Shown here: positions 24,921-34,137 of the stretch, one piece after another
Position numbering within the stretch: position 1 is the first letter of the stretch
How the letters are laid out: each line of letters starts with the position of its first letter
Source of the DNA: Opitutaceae bacterium
GTDB lineage: Bacteria > Verrucomicrobiota > Verrucomicrobiia > Opitutales > Opitutaceae
Direction: 5' to 3'
Length of the DNA: 64,000 nucleotides
NCBI GenBank assembly: GCA_016794785.1
Contig: JAEUHC010000019.1
Span: 682,001 to 746,000 of the forward strand
Notes under the pieces: model-generated
The model's database searches: none
The model's input: the letters and a program-made list of their open reading frames with translations, nothing else
What the model was told of the DNA's origin: nothing
Translations under genes and position numbers: made by a program

Positions 24921-27191
24921 TCATTTGGACGCGTCCGCGGGTGATTTCCTGCGGCCCATTTTGGCGACGTTGAGCGGTTCGATGCCGAGTTTCAGCGCGG
25001 GGCTGCCAGCCTGAAAACTGAAATCTCCCTGCTCGGGAGCCTTGAACAACGGATCGCCCACCAGGCTGGTCTGCTCTTTGCCCAGCGCGCGCATCCTGAG
25101 CAGATGGGCGTCCATCCAATGCGCATCGGTGGGATGATAATAGAGATTCCCCTCAAGCTCCGTCTCATCGAGCCTGGGCCCTTTCGGATTAGGCGGGTTT
25201 CTGGGTCGCTCGGAGAGTGCTTTCCCACCCCCCGGATGCGAGATGATGATGTTGCGGAAAACTTTCGAGCCCGTCACCGGCACCCATTCAAAACTAAGAT
25301 AGCCCGAATTGGGCGGAGTCTGGGGGGCGACGATGAAATTGTTGATGATGTCATTGACCCCCTTCGACGCGATGCCGGCGGAGAATCCGTAGTTACGGTA
25401 GAGAATGTTTCCAGCGATGAGGGTGTCGTGCTGGTCGTCGTCGCACCGGATGGCGGCCGGCATCGAGTGGGCCAGATTATCGTGCACGAAATTATTCCGC
25501 ACGATATTCCCGGCTCCGGCGCCCGAGACATAGATGGCGTTGCCATCGGAGAGTTTTTCCACCGAGTGGCTGATGTCATTAAATTCAACCAGGTTGTGCC
25601 GTGAGTGCGTGTATTTCTCCCGGGCCCGCCAGCTCTCCAAGCTATCCCGCGGCCGGTCGCGATCTTCCGCTGCGATCTCGGCGCGGCGCACGGTCATGCC
25701 GCCCTCCCCGGTGGGGCGCTGGCCGGGCGTCACTCGCGTCGTGATCAGCACCGCCGCATAGCCGCTGTGGTGAATTTCGTTATGCGCGATCCGATTGTGC
25801 CCGCTCTGCCAGGCCCAGATGCCCGGAGAATGCCAGGAGATCTCACTGAAGTGATGAATGTGATTGTTGAGAATTTCGTTGTGATGGTTGACGTCCTTCT
25901 TCCCCGGGCCGTAGCCCGCCAGCAAGACTCCGGCCTCGCCGAGTCGGGCGAATTCGCAGTCCTCGATCCGATTGCGCTGGGCATGGAGATCGAGGCGCAC
26001 CCCCGAGCCGCCGGAGTCCACAAAACGACAAGCCGTAATCCGGCAATCCTCCGCCCCGCGCAATCGCAGCAGCGCCGTCGGCCGATCAAACATATCCCAG
26101 TCGTGCTGCATTCCCCAGCCCAGGCGGGTCTCGTCGCTCGTCCACGCCAGCCGGTCACCGTGGCTGAAGGTCAGGCCCGAGAAGGCGATGCCGCGCACGG
26201 GCGTATCCGTGGCTCCATCATAGTCGATGTTTCCTTCGACCCGAATCAGCTCGCTGGTGCCCGGCGCCAGGATCCCGCGGGGCGATCCATCCGGAGCCGG
26301 ATCGGCCGGCCACAAATACACTTTCCTCGTTTTGGTGTTCACCACCCATTCCCCGGGCTCATCGAGCGCCTCCAGAATGTTTTCCACCCACACCGAGGCG
26401 CCCAAGGGATTGTGCACCCATTTTGGCAAGAGGCTCATCTCATACGTCGCGGAAACTCCGGTTTGGGCGACGCCCGCGGCTTCATCGACCGAGGCCAGCG
26501 GGAGCATATTAATCACCCAAGGACGGAAGGGACGCACCTGGATTTCCACGTCTTCGAGATTGGTCCAGTTCCTCAAGGCTCTGGGTGGAAAGTGCAGTTC
26601 AGTTCTGTTGCCCGGTTTTTCGGGAAAGAACCCCGCGTTCCTCGCACGCTTCAAGCGACCCCGATCATCATACAGGGTGTGAAACCGTTTCAGGCCCGCT
26701 GGCATGTCCGCCACCCACACCTTGCCGGCCGCACTCGCGGGCAATTCCGCCAGGGAAACTTCCAGCCGCTTCCAACCGGTCACCGGAATCCCCGCACTCA
26801 CCACGGGATGCTCGCCGGGATAAGCGGCGATCGTGAGCTGCGCGGGCCCCGCCGATTTTCCCGCCCCGTATTTCTCCAAGCCGACGGGTGTCGCCGCCGT
26901 AGGACGCCCATCTTCCCGTCGAAGCACGAGGGTTTGGCTCAATTGATGCCGCCCGGCGCGGAGGTAGATCACCGCTGGCTCGGTCATGCCGGATTGACGC
27001 AACGCTCTCACGGCGTTCACGCCTTCCGGAATGGAGCGGTAAGGCCGGGCGATGCTGCCGTCGGGCGGGACCGGCGCGGCACCTTCGGCCGACACATAGA
27101 TTTTGGTCACCGGCTGTGCCGCACACGCCAAGGTGAGGCACGCAGAGCTAATCAGCCAGAGGCCCTCCTTTGTCCAAGGAAATGCTTTCAT
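24921..27191 (-). CDS. Right-handed beta-helix enzyme, GH141-like
   Basis: An exported parallel beta-helix protein of about 756 residues. I place the start at ATG 27191, which gives a compact signal peptide (MKAFPWTKEG then a hydrophobic run to ACAA); in-frame ATGs at 27236 and 27287 are possible, and none has a Shine-Dalgarno sequence. The N-terminal part has IYVSAEGAAP and RPYRSIPEGV, followed by an inserted sandwich-like region with LDEPGEWVVNTKTRKVYLWP. The helix coils then repeat N-x-I-x-x-N patterns (NHHNEILNNHIHHF, NEIHHSGY). This layout matches GH141 proteins, known as alpha-L-fucosidase and xylanase, and widespread in fucoidan-degrading Verrucomicrobia. It is a paralogue of 40409-42637. 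Assignment to GH141 rather than to another beta-helix family is tentative. Confidence 0.75.
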   Translation of the reverse strand: MKAFPWTKEGLWLISSACLTLACAAQPVTKIYVSAEGAAPVPPDGSIARPYRSIPEGVNAVRALRQSGMTEPAVIYLRAGRHQLSQTLVLRREDGRPTAATPVGLEKYGAGKSAGPAQLTIAAYPGEHPVVSAGIPVTGWKRLEVSLAELPASAAGKVWVADMPAGLKRFHTLYDDRGRLKRARNAGFFPEKPGNRTELHFPPRALRNWTNLEDVEIQVRPFRPWVINMLPLASVDEAAGVAQTGVSATYEMSLLPKWVHNPLGASVWVENILEALDEPGEWVVNTKTRKVYLWPADPAPDGSPRGILAPGTSELIRVEGNIDYDGATDTPVRGIAFSGLTFSHGDRLAWTSDETRLGWGMQHDWDMFDRPTALLRLRGAEDCRITACRFVDSGGSGVRLDLHAQRNRIEDCEFARLGEAGVLLAGYGPGKKDVNHHNEILNNHIHHFSEISWHSPGIWAWQSGHNRIAHNEIHHSGYAAVLITTRVTPGQRPTGEGGMTVRRAEIAAEDRDRPRDSLESWRAREKYTHSRHNLVEFNDISHSVEKLSDGNAIYVSGAGAGNIVRNNFVHDNLAHSMPAAIRCDDDQHDTLIAGNILYRNYGFSAGIASKGVNDIINNFIVAPQTPPNSGYLSFEWVPVTGSKVFRNIIISHPGGGKALSERPRNPPNPKGPRLDETELEGNLYYHPTDAHWMDAHLLRMRALGKEQTSLVGDPLFKAPEQGDFSFQAGSPALKLGIEPLNVAKMGRRKSPADASK

Positions 27192-27308
27192 CTGGTTGAG
27201 AGACGAAACGCTGAGGATCGAGCGAATGATTTTCATTTCATGAAAAACGAGGCCATTTTTCGAACATGTTACTAGGCCTCGCGGCATGGGTGCTTTCGGC
27301 GATTGGCA

Positions 27309-29882
27309 TTAGCGCGTGAGTGCCGTCTGCGATTCCGCGGCAGGACTGACACCCGATTGATCGCGCGAGACGAAGACGTAGTGGGCGGGGCGCTCGGTCG
27401 CGGGAAGATTGTAGGTCACGCTCCAGCTCCGGGCGGCGGCATCGTAATCAGTCTGCCAGAACGCGCGGGTCGTCTCGCCTTGCACGACGGCCTCGCGGCC
27501 GGTGGAGGTCGTGCGCTGCAGCATTCCGATGTCCGGCGCGGTCAGCCCGGTGAGACGAACGGGAATCCAGCCCAAGCCGCCTTGCAACGTGAACGACTGC
27601 TCGCGCTCCGCGCCCGCGGTGAGGGTAAGCGGCCAGTCGCGCACGCGCTCGCCGTTGGCGGTTTGCAAGGTCGGCCGATTGGCGGCGGCTTCGCGGGCCA
27701 CCGGCTTCCAGGTGTTCGCCTCGGTGGTGAGCATGGCGGCGAACGTGGAATCAGGGCCGTAATAACGTTCGGCTGTGAGGGGAATCGGCAGTAATTCGAG
27801 CAGCATTTCAACGTGGTCGCCGGGGGCGAGGGCCGTGAGTTCGGGGGGCGGCACGATATCCGCCGCGAGGTGCGCTTTCGCGCCACGAGTGCCCGTGGCG
27901 ACAAAAAACGGCGCAGGAACATTTTTCCCGCCCAGCGTCGCGCGCCACTCGCGCACGATCAGGCCGCGCGAGGCCTGGCCGACCCGCGCGGAGTCGGCGC
28001 GGGCTTCACCGTGGAGCGAGAGCCAGGGCTGGTCGCCGCGCGCCTCCCACGCCGGGAGCAGGCGGGCCCCGGACTCCGGCTTGGGCTGGAGCTCGGCGGC
28101 GAGGCCGCCCGCGTCGCCCCACGCGAGCTGGGGTGCGTCCACCTCGTTGTAGAAGTCTGCACCGAATTGGAACAAGGCCAGCCGGGAGAACTCCACGCGC
28201 TGGCTCACGTCGTAGCGAATGCGCAGATAGACGCGCAGGCAGTCATCGGTGCGCGGCAGGAAGACCTCGGTGCGGCTTCGGATCGCCTCGTCGTCGGAAA
28301 TTTCGTCGTAGATTACGTGGGCGAGATTGGGGCCGTGGCTCGCGTAGCGGGCGACATTGCGCTTGAAGGGCACGTAGCGGCCCGCCGGATCGAGGCGCAC
28401 CATGGTGTCGCCGCCGCCGACGTTGCCGGTCCACGCCCATTTTTCGTCCTTGGAGAATCCGCGTTGAAACAGCGGTCGAAAATCAGTGAGCAGCGAACGG
28501 CGCATGACGCGCCCCGGTTGAAAGCAGATCGATTCCCCAAACGATCCGAGCGCGAGCTGATCCCAGAAGCCGTTGTGCCCCCAGCCCACGAGCGAGAGCT
28601 GCGCGACCGACGCCGTGGGCACACCGCCCCAGCGCGCGAAGGTGGTGCCGTAGTGAAACGCGACGCGGGAATTCGCCGGCAGATTGAGCCAGGTGCGGCC
28701 GTGCATCCATTGGCCCATGTAGGGGACCGGCGCGCTGGATTTGGCGACGTGCCAGTTCTTGCTGATCTGCACGGGGAGGCCGCTCGGCCGTCCGTCGGCG
28801 TCGAGCACCATCGGGACGTAGCCGATGATCGACTTCACCGGCGTGTGCTCGAAGAGGAGGCCGACGCGCTGCGGCGCGGCGGAGCGATTCTCAACGGTCA
28901 CAGCATAGGACTCCCACTCATCGAGCTTGGATTCCGGATAGTTGCCCCCCGGCACGTGGGGCCAATGCGGTGCCTTGAGGAGGAGGCTGGCGGCGGCTTC
29001 TTCAACGTTCCACTGCGCCGTCGCCTGACCGCGCGGATCGGCGGCCTGGATGCGAACCACGATGTCGTCGGCCGCGGAGGGAGAGGCTGAGACGCGATCC
29101 GTGGGGATGTTCAGCACGGCACGGTGTTCGGTTCGTTCAGTCCAGTCCGACGAAGAGGATTCGCTTCGGAGCTCGGTGCCGTCGGCTGGCTTAAAACCGA
29201 TGACCATGTGCGCTGAGGGCAGCGCCTCCTCCGGGCGCACAACGAGCAACAGCCCGAGGCGGTCGGGCCACGCGGAAACTTCGAGACGGGCATCGGCGCG
29301 GAGGCGTTCGCCGGCGGCGGTTCGAAATTCCAGATCGTGGAGCGCGAACTTCTGAAAAAACCGCCCGCTCTCGATCACGCGGACCGGAAAGGCCAGGGGC
29401 GTGGTTGGCTGACGACGGGCGTTGAGGACAAGTGGCTCGCGCCCGGTGCAGCGGTAGGAGATGTTGCCGATGCGAATCTCGAGATGCAACTGCGCCGGCG
29501 GCAGCACGGCGGCCGCCAGCGTTTCGCGGACGAGGGCGGCTTCGTCGACTGGCACTTCACGGCGGGCAAATCCGGTGATCGCGATCGCCTCCGTGTCAAA
29601 GTCGGCGGCGAAGTATCCCGTCGCGAGGCGCAGGAAACGCCGGTCCGAAGAATAGGCGGAGTTCTTCGCATCAAGGGGGGCCGCATTCGTGACGTAGGGC
29701 GCTCCCTCGCGCCAGCTCAGCGCCGTATGATCGCCGCGGTGCGGGAGAGTTTCGGAAATCGCAATATCGCGCGGTGCCGCCAGCCCGAGCGTAGCGATGC
29801 AAATGAAAGACGCGACAAAGCCCTGCAGTCGCATCGGCCAACCGGCCACCGTCCCTGCGTTCATGATGCGGCTGGGCTTCAT
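27309..29882 (-). CDS. Large secreted protein of unknown function
   Basis: An 857-residue protein that I do not recognise. The ATG at 29882 overlaps the stop of the metallopeptidase gene (ATGA), which fixes the start, and a signal peptide ends near residue 36 (LGLAA). The sequence is beta-rich and soluble, with no membrane segment after the signal and no heme, formylglycine or serine-hydrolase motif. Notable segments are WGGVPTASVAQLSLVGWGHN with FWDQLALGSFGE just after it, and a block near ISDDEAIRSRTEVFLPRTDD. The many aromatic residues and beta pattern would fit a polysaccharide-binding or polysaccharide-cleaving protein, but that is only an impression. Position inside the glycan cluster and tight coupling to a metallopeptidase are the only functional clues. 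Confidence 0.85.
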   Translation of the reverse strand: MKPSRIMNAGTVAGWPMRLQGFVASFICIATLGLAAPRDIAISETLPHRGDHTALSWREGAPYVTNAAPLDAKNSAYSSDRRFLRLATGYFAADFDTEAIAITGFARREVPVDEAALVRETLAAAVLPPAQLHLEIRIGNISYRCTGREPLVLNARRQPTTPLAFPVRVIESGRFFQKFALHDLEFRTAAGERLRADARLEVSAWPDRLGLLLVVRPEEALPSAHMVIGFKPADGTELRSESSSSDWTERTEHRAVLNIPTDRVSASPSAADDIVVRIQAADPRGQATAQWNVEEAAASLLLKAPHWPHVPGGNYPESKLDEWESYAVTVENRSAAPQRVGLLFEHTPVKSIIGYVPMVLDADGRPSGLPVQISKNWHVAKSSAPVPYMGQWMHGRTWLNLPANSRVAFHYGTTFARWGGVPTASVAQLSLVGWGHNGFWDQLALGSFGESICFQPGRVMRRSLLTDFRPLFQRGFSKDEKWAWTGNVGGGDTMVRLDPAGRYVPFKRNVARYASHGPNLAHVIYDEISDDEAIRSRTEVFLPRTDDCLRVYLRIRYDVSQRVEFSRLALFQFGADFYNEVDAPQLAWGDAGGLAAELQPKPESGARLLPAWEARGDQPWLSLHGEARADSARVGQASRGLIVREWRATLGGKNVPAPFFVATGTRGAKAHLAADIVPPPELTALAPGDHVEMLLELLPIPLTAERYYGPDSTFAAMLTTEANTWKPVAREAAANRPTLQTANGERVRDWPLTLTAGAEREQSFTLQGGLGWIPVRLTGLTAPDIGMLQRTTSTGREAVVQGETTRAFWQTDYDAAARSWSVTYNLPATERPAHYVFVSRDQSGVSPAAESQTALTR

Positions 29883-30745
29883 GGGATGAGGATTCCGTAG
29901 GCCGGTCGAAAGCGGTTTTTGCGTCCCAAGCAAACAGGCTGTTCCTGGCCTCTGGCGCGCCGTGGCCGACGAAGGAAACCGCCCGGCGGGCCCGATTGCC
30001 GCCGGGATTTCCGAGGGCCCCGAGGAGGGGGCTGCGGCGGGAGCGGCCCCCAAATGTCGGCCATGAGGGCGAAGATTTTGGGCTCCGTCTGCTTGAGCTC
30101 TCCGGCGACGAAGGGCTGGAAATCGTTTGAGCCAAAATAGCTTTCCGTCATTTCGGCGAAGAACTCCTTCGCGTTGGTGAGGCCGTAGTGGGTGCGCATC
30201 GCCCCGTAGCTGGTGAGGACGGACTGGTATTTTCCGCCGTCGCGAAATTTTTCCCACAGCGCCACGACGCGCGGCTCCTCGAAACCGAGCACCTGATCGT
30301 GGTAGGCGTGCGCGAGTTCGTGGAGTATCACCCAGGGCATGCGGTGAAGGTCGAATGGAGCGAGAAAACCCTCGGCGTTGGGGATGTGGACGCATTTCGC
30401 GAGCGCCTCGCTGTAGCCCTTCTCCTTCAGCCAGCCACGGCTCGGATGATACTGCATCGGGCGAAGTTCGCCGTAGTCGAGATCGAGGACGATGGTCACG
30501 GCGCGCAACTTCGCCAGCGCCGGCTCGGGCACCACGACGGCGATGGCGACGAGCCGGGAGTTGAGCAGCTTGAGCGCCCGCTCGCCGAGCGCCGAGTTCG
30601 CGCCGTGGAGCAGGCGATCGTCGATGCGCACACTCCAACCCTCGACGTTGCGTGTGGTGTGGGCGCTCGGGAGTGCGGGACGTTCTGCCGCCGATGCGCC
30701 GAGCGCGAGCACGACCGAAACGACGAGGGTGATGAAAGGCCTCAT
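29879..30745 (-). CDS. Secreted zinc metallopeptidase (HExxH)
   Basis: A 288-residue exported protein. I take ATG 30745 as the start because the hydrophobic signal peptide begins there (MRPFITLVVSVVLALG, cleavage near residue 20); a start at 30775 would add ten residues and overlap the upstream stop. The zinc site is H142-E-L-A-H146, and E194 or E198 in the KEFFAEMTESYFG segment is the likely third ligand, as in gluzincin-type peptidases. The next segment, SNDFQPF, is typical of a PVC group of uncharacterised metallopeptidases. The last 55 or so residues are Pro/Arg-rich and unlike the rest. It overlaps the 857-residue unknown gene by four bases, suggesting the peptidase may act on or with that product. 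Confidence 0.8.
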   Translation of the reverse strand: MRPFITLVVSVVLALGASAAERPALPSAHTTRNVEGWSVRIDDRLLHGANSALGERALKLLNSRLVAIAVVVPEPALAKLRAVTIVLDLDYGELRPMQYHPSRGWLKEKGYSEALAKCVHIPNAEGFLAPFDLHRMPWVILHELAHAYHDQVLGFEEPRVVALWEKFRDGGKYQSVLTSYGAMRTHYGLTNAKEFFAEMTESYFGSNDFQPFVAGELKQTEPKIFALMADIWGPLPPQPPPRGPRKSRRQSGPPGGFLRRPRRARGQEQPVCLGRKNRFRPAYGILIP

Positions 30746-30756
30746 GGAGATTGAAA

Positions 30757-32310
30757 TCAGTGGCAGGTGACGCAACCGCTGCCGCAGGACTTGGCTCTGC
30801 GTTCACCGAGCCGGCGCTCGATCGCGAGCGAGGCGGGTGTGATGGCGAGACCGCCAAGCGAGGTGCAGCGATGCTCGCGGGGCATCATGGCGGAGACGTT
30901 CTTCGCGGCGTCCACGACTTCGTCGAACGGAATGAGCGGATCAAAATCAGCGAGGGCCATGTTGGCGCAGGAGACGGCGTTGCTTGCGGCCATCACGTTT
31001 TTCCCGAGGCAGGGCGCCTCGACGCGGTTGGCGATGGGATCGCAGATCAGCCCGAGCATCGATTGAAACGCCAGCGACGAGGCGGCGACGGCCTGCTTCA
31101 GCGTGCCGCCCGCCATCGTCACCAACGCCCCCGCCGCCATGGCCGCCGCCGAGCCGCCTTCCGCCTGACAACCACCGACCTCGGCCGCAAACGTCCAGCG
31201 CGTGGCGATGAAAACGCCGATGAGGCCGCTCGCGAGCATCGCCTTCGCCATGTCTTCCTCGGACCGGCCCATTGCCTCGGCCATGCCGATCACCGCGCCC
31301 GGCAACGCCGCGCAGGCGCCGGCGGTCGGAGCCGCGACGATCACGCCCATGGAGCTTTTCACCTCCATCAGCGCCGTGACGTAGAGCACGATGCGGTTCA
31401 GCGCGCCGCCGTCGAGCAGGCGGCCGGCTTCCAGCAGTTCCTTGAATCGGCCGCTCTGGTGTCCGAGCACGCGGTCTTCGTAAGTCGTGCCCGCGATGCC
31501 GGTCGCGATCGAGCGCCGCAGGATGCGCACGATGCCGATCATCTTGTCGATGACCTCGCGCTCCGTGAAATTGCCGCGCGCCATCTCATACTCGGCGGCG
31601 AGTTTCCACAGCGGCGTGTTCCTGGCGCCGTCGTGCGCGAGCATCTCCGCGCAGCTGGTGAACGGCACGCGCAGATCCTTCCGCGACGGCACGGGCAGCA
31701 CCGGCGCGAGCCGCTTGACCGCGGTGGTCCTCAGGCCCGCCGTGGAAACAAAATCCGCCGCCTTGACTTGGATGATTTGAAGCGCGCCGGCGTCGTGCAC
31801 GTTGACCTCGTCGGCCGCGAAGCGGGCGACCGGACCCTGCGGCTGCCAGATCAGCGTCTCGTGATAGCCGCCGTCCATTTTCATCGGCACGCCATCCACG
31901 CTGATGACTTCCATCATGCCGCCGCCGGTCGAGATCGCGATGAGTGTGTGTTGCTCGCGGGCATTGCGCAGAGTGAGGCGATAGGTGTTTGGATGCGGAT
32001 CGCCGACATCGACGGTCTCGATGCGGATGCGCACGCCGGCGTCGGCCAACGCCTGCGCCGAGTGCGGCAACCGCTCGTCATCAGCCTCCCAGCCCAGCAG
32101 GCCGCCGAAGAGCCCCATGTCCGATCCCTGGCTCTCGTGCGTCAATGGCAGCGAGCCTTCGCGATCAAACTCGACGAGCACCTCCTCGATTTCGCCGTCC
32201 ATCAGATCCCGCGCCAGACGTCCGATCCGCAGCGCCGCCGCGCAGTGCGAACTCGAAGGCCCGCGCATGACGGGGCCGATTACGTCGTTGAATATGCTGA
32301 CAGCGTTCAT
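30757..32310 (-). CDS. sdaA: L-serine dehydratase (L-serine ammonia-lyase), single-chain iron-sulfur type
   Basis: A 517-residue cytoplasmic enzyme converting L-serine to pyruvate and ammonia, with the beta domain first (1-about 150) and the alpha domain second. The serine-binding region GPSSSH (17-22) is present. Cysteines C381 (GGCQAEGG), C423 (LICDP) and C434 (EAPC) have the 42- and 11-residue spacing of the [4Fe-4S] ligands in the Legionella enzyme. A Cys-containing C-terminal tail (C509, C513, C516) matches the tail-cysteine feature of that family. It is the only clear central-metabolism gene in the window and lacks a signal peptide. It has the largest upstream gap in its block (133 bases), so it may have its own promoter, though none is recognisable. 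The tail motif CVTCH is not a heme site here. Confidence 0.95.
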   Translation of the reverse strand: MNAVSIFNDVIGPVMRGPSSSHCAAALRIGRLARDLMDGEIEEVLVEFDREGSLPLTHESQGSDMGLFGGLLGWEADDERLPHSAQALADAGVRIRIETVDVGDPHPNTYRLTLRNAREQHTLIAISTGGGMMEVISVDGVPMKMDGGYHETLIWQPQGPVARFAADEVNVHDAGALQIIQVKAADFVSTAGLRTTAVKRLAPVLPVPSRKDLRVPFTSCAEMLAHDGARNTPLWKLAAEYEMARGNFTEREVIDKMIGIVRILRRSIATGIAGTTYEDRVLGHQSGRFKELLEAGRLLDGGALNRIVLYVTALMEVKSSMGVIVAAPTAGACAALPGAVIGMAEAMGRSEEDMAKAMLASGLIGVFIATRWTFAAEVGGCQAEGGSAAAMAAGALVTMAGGTLKQAVAASSLAFQSMLGLICDPIANRVEAPCLGKNVMAASNAVSCANMALADFDPLIPFDEVVDAAKNVSAMMPREHRCTSLGGLAITPASLAIERRLGERRAKSCGSGCVTCH

Positions 32311-32443
32311 CGGGAAAAAGCGGACGCAGCGAGGGAGTCAGGCCAACAAAAGATTGGCGGGTTGTTGGTGATGAATTGGCCAGTCAGGCATGGGCGTGAG
32401 CGGCATAGGCCAAAACGAGGGCGCGTGGTGCATGGTTGCCTGG

Positions 32444-34033
32444 TTATTTCCCGGACGGCGTGACAAACTCGTCGCGGCTGAGTTTGCCGTCGCCGTTCTT
32501 GTCGAAATTCTTGAAACGTTGCTCGAGATTCGCCGCACCCTTCTGCCCGGTGAGGTATTCTTGCAGCGTGAGCACACTGTCGCGATTCGTGTCCAGGCGA
32601 TCAAACGCCGCGGCCCGGTCGGGCCCGGCTTTTTTGGCGGGAGCTTTTGTTGCGTTAGACGGCGTCTGTCGGTCGATCGGACTGATGCAGGAGGGATCAA
32701 CCTTTGTGGGCAGCGTGGCGTGCCACGCGAGGGCGAGCTGGGTGAGTCGGGCGACAATATCCGGATGCGCTTTCGCGAGGTCGTTGGACTCGGCGCGATC
32801 GGAGGTGAGGCGATGCAGTTCGGTGCGTTTGCCGTCGGCGGTGAGTGTGAGTTTCCAGTCGCCATCGCGGACGGCGAGCCGCGGCCACCAATCGGGATCG
32901 GTGGCCTTGCCGGTCCAGGCCCAAAAAATCGGGCGGGTGCGCGAGACGGATTGGCCGTTGAGCGCGGCGATCAGGTTCTCTCCGTCACCGCGGTAATCCG
33001 GCGGCAGTGAGACGCCGGCGGCGGCGCACAGTGTCGGCAGGAGATCGACGGCGGTGAAAACGGTCGTGTTGTCGATCGCGCCGGCGGGCGTGTGGCCGGG
33101 CCAGCGCACGAGGAAAGGCACGCGCACGCCGCCCTCGAAGAGGCTGCGCTTCTCGCCGCGCAGGCCACCGCTCGAGCCGACGCTGTAGTAGCCGCCGTAG
33201 CCGCGCTCCGGCGTGTTGGGACCCTTGTCCGTGCCCGTCGTCTCGGGTCCGTTGTCGCTGGAAAAAATCACAAGGGTGTTCTGCTCGACGCCGGCGGTTT
33301 TGAGCGCGTCGAGCACGCGGCCGACCGCATTGTCGCCGTCGGTGATGACGGCGGCGTAAACGCGTTTTTGTTCGTCGAGGTGGGCCCATTTATCGAGCGA
33401 CGCTTTCGTGGGCCGGTGCGGCAGGTGGCTCTCGTGCAGCCACACGTTGAGGAAAAACGGCCGGTCCTTGTTCGCTTGGATGAACTTCGCGGCGTTTTCG
33501 GGCGTGGCGTGCAGATCGGCTGAAACAGTTTCGGCGCCGCCGTTGAAGACCGCGAACTCGTCGAAGCCGTAGGCGGTGGGCGCGGGCGCACCGCGGGTGT
33601 CACGATTGGTGAGATGCCATTTGCCGAAATGCGCGGTGCGATAGCCGGCCTTCTGGAGGAAACGCGCAACGGTGGGCGCGCGGGCGTCGAGCCAGTCGGG
33701 CATGTTGCGCGAGAGATTCAGGGCAGGGGACGCGAAGTGTTGGTGGATGCCGAAGCGCGACGGAAACATGCCCGTCATCGCCGCCGCGCGGCTGGGCGAG
33801 CACACGGGATTGAGGACGTTGAATTGGTGGAAATCGGTGCCCTCCCGCGCGAGGCGATCGAGGTGCGGCGTTTGCAACCACGGGTGACCGTGGCCCGACA
33901 GATCGCCCCAGCCCCAGTCGTCGGCGAAGATGAAAACGATGTTCGGCCTTTTGGACGGAGCCGCGGCGGCGGCGAGCACCCACAATGGCACCAGCAGCAG
34001 AGCAATCAGGTATTTCACAGGACTATTTCCCAT
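32444..34033 (-). CDS. Secreted S1-family sulfatase with C-terminal EF-hand pair
   Basis: A 529-residue sulfatase with a signal peptide to about residue 25. Core residues D38-D39, C78-S-P-S-R82, GKWHL and SSDNGPET are intact. After a Lys/Pro linker the C-terminus carries two EF-hand loops, D481-T-N-R-D-S-V-L-T-L-Q-E492 and D511-K-N-G-D-G-K-L-S-R-D-E522, which should bind calcium. It groups with the sulfatases at 11465, 34138 and 38994, none of which has this extension, so the EF-hand pair was added or lost within the local family. ATG 34033 is the likely start; GTG at 34018 would also leave a good signal peptide. It follows the next sulfatase after 104 bases with no clear terminator between. 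Confidence 0.93.
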   Translation of the reverse strand: MGNSPVKYLIALLLVPLWVLAAAAAPSKRPNIVFIFADDWGWGDLSGHGHPWLQTPHLDRLAREGTDFHQFNVLNPVCSPSRAAAMTGMFPSRFGIHQHFASPALNLSRNMPDWLDARAPTVARFLQKAGYRTAHFGKWHLTNRDTRGAPAPTAYGFDEFAVFNGGAETVSADLHATPENAAKFIQANKDRPFFLNVWLHESHLPHRPTKASLDKWAHLDEQKRVYAAVITDGDNAVGRVLDALKTAGVEQNTLVIFSSDNGPETTGTDKGPNTPERGYGGYYSVGSSGGLRGEKRSLFEGGVRVPFLVRWPGHTPAGAIDNTTVFTAVDLLPTLCAAAGVSLPPDYRGDGENLIAALNGQSVSRTRPIFWAWTGKATDPDWWPRLAVRDGDWKLTLTADGKRTELHRLTSDRAESNDLAKAHPDIVARLTQLALAWHATLPTKVDPSCISPIDRQTPSNATKAPAKKAGPDRAAAFDRLDTNRDSVLTLQEYLTGQKGAANLEQRFKNFDKNGDGKLSRDEFVTPSGK

Positions 34034-34137
34034 TCGTTCGACCGGTTTTCGTTTCGAAATCCACCAGGCCGCGGCTTGGCATGATTCGCGTGGAGAGGGC
34101 CAGCCATGGGCGGCCTCTTGGGTGAGTGGGCATCCGG

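Noticed and set aside
30757..30776. CVTCH at the C-terminus of the serine dehydratase as a heme site
   Set aside because: The protein is cytoplasmic and the family is known for a cysteine-containing tail near the active site; there is no cytochrome fold around it.
29883..30857. In-frame upstream extension of the 857-residue unknown protein across the metallopeptidase gene
   Set aside because: The extension is Arg/His/Pro-rich with no domain pattern and overlaps a convincing HExxH gene. The ATGA start at 29882 followed by a signal peptide is the better start.
32342..32413. Inverted repeats (GCCAA/TTGGC and TTGGCC/GGCCAA) in the gap before the serine dehydratase
   Set aside because: The stems are five to six bases with one large loop, and no T run follows on the minus strand, so neither a terminator nor a riboswitch can be supported.
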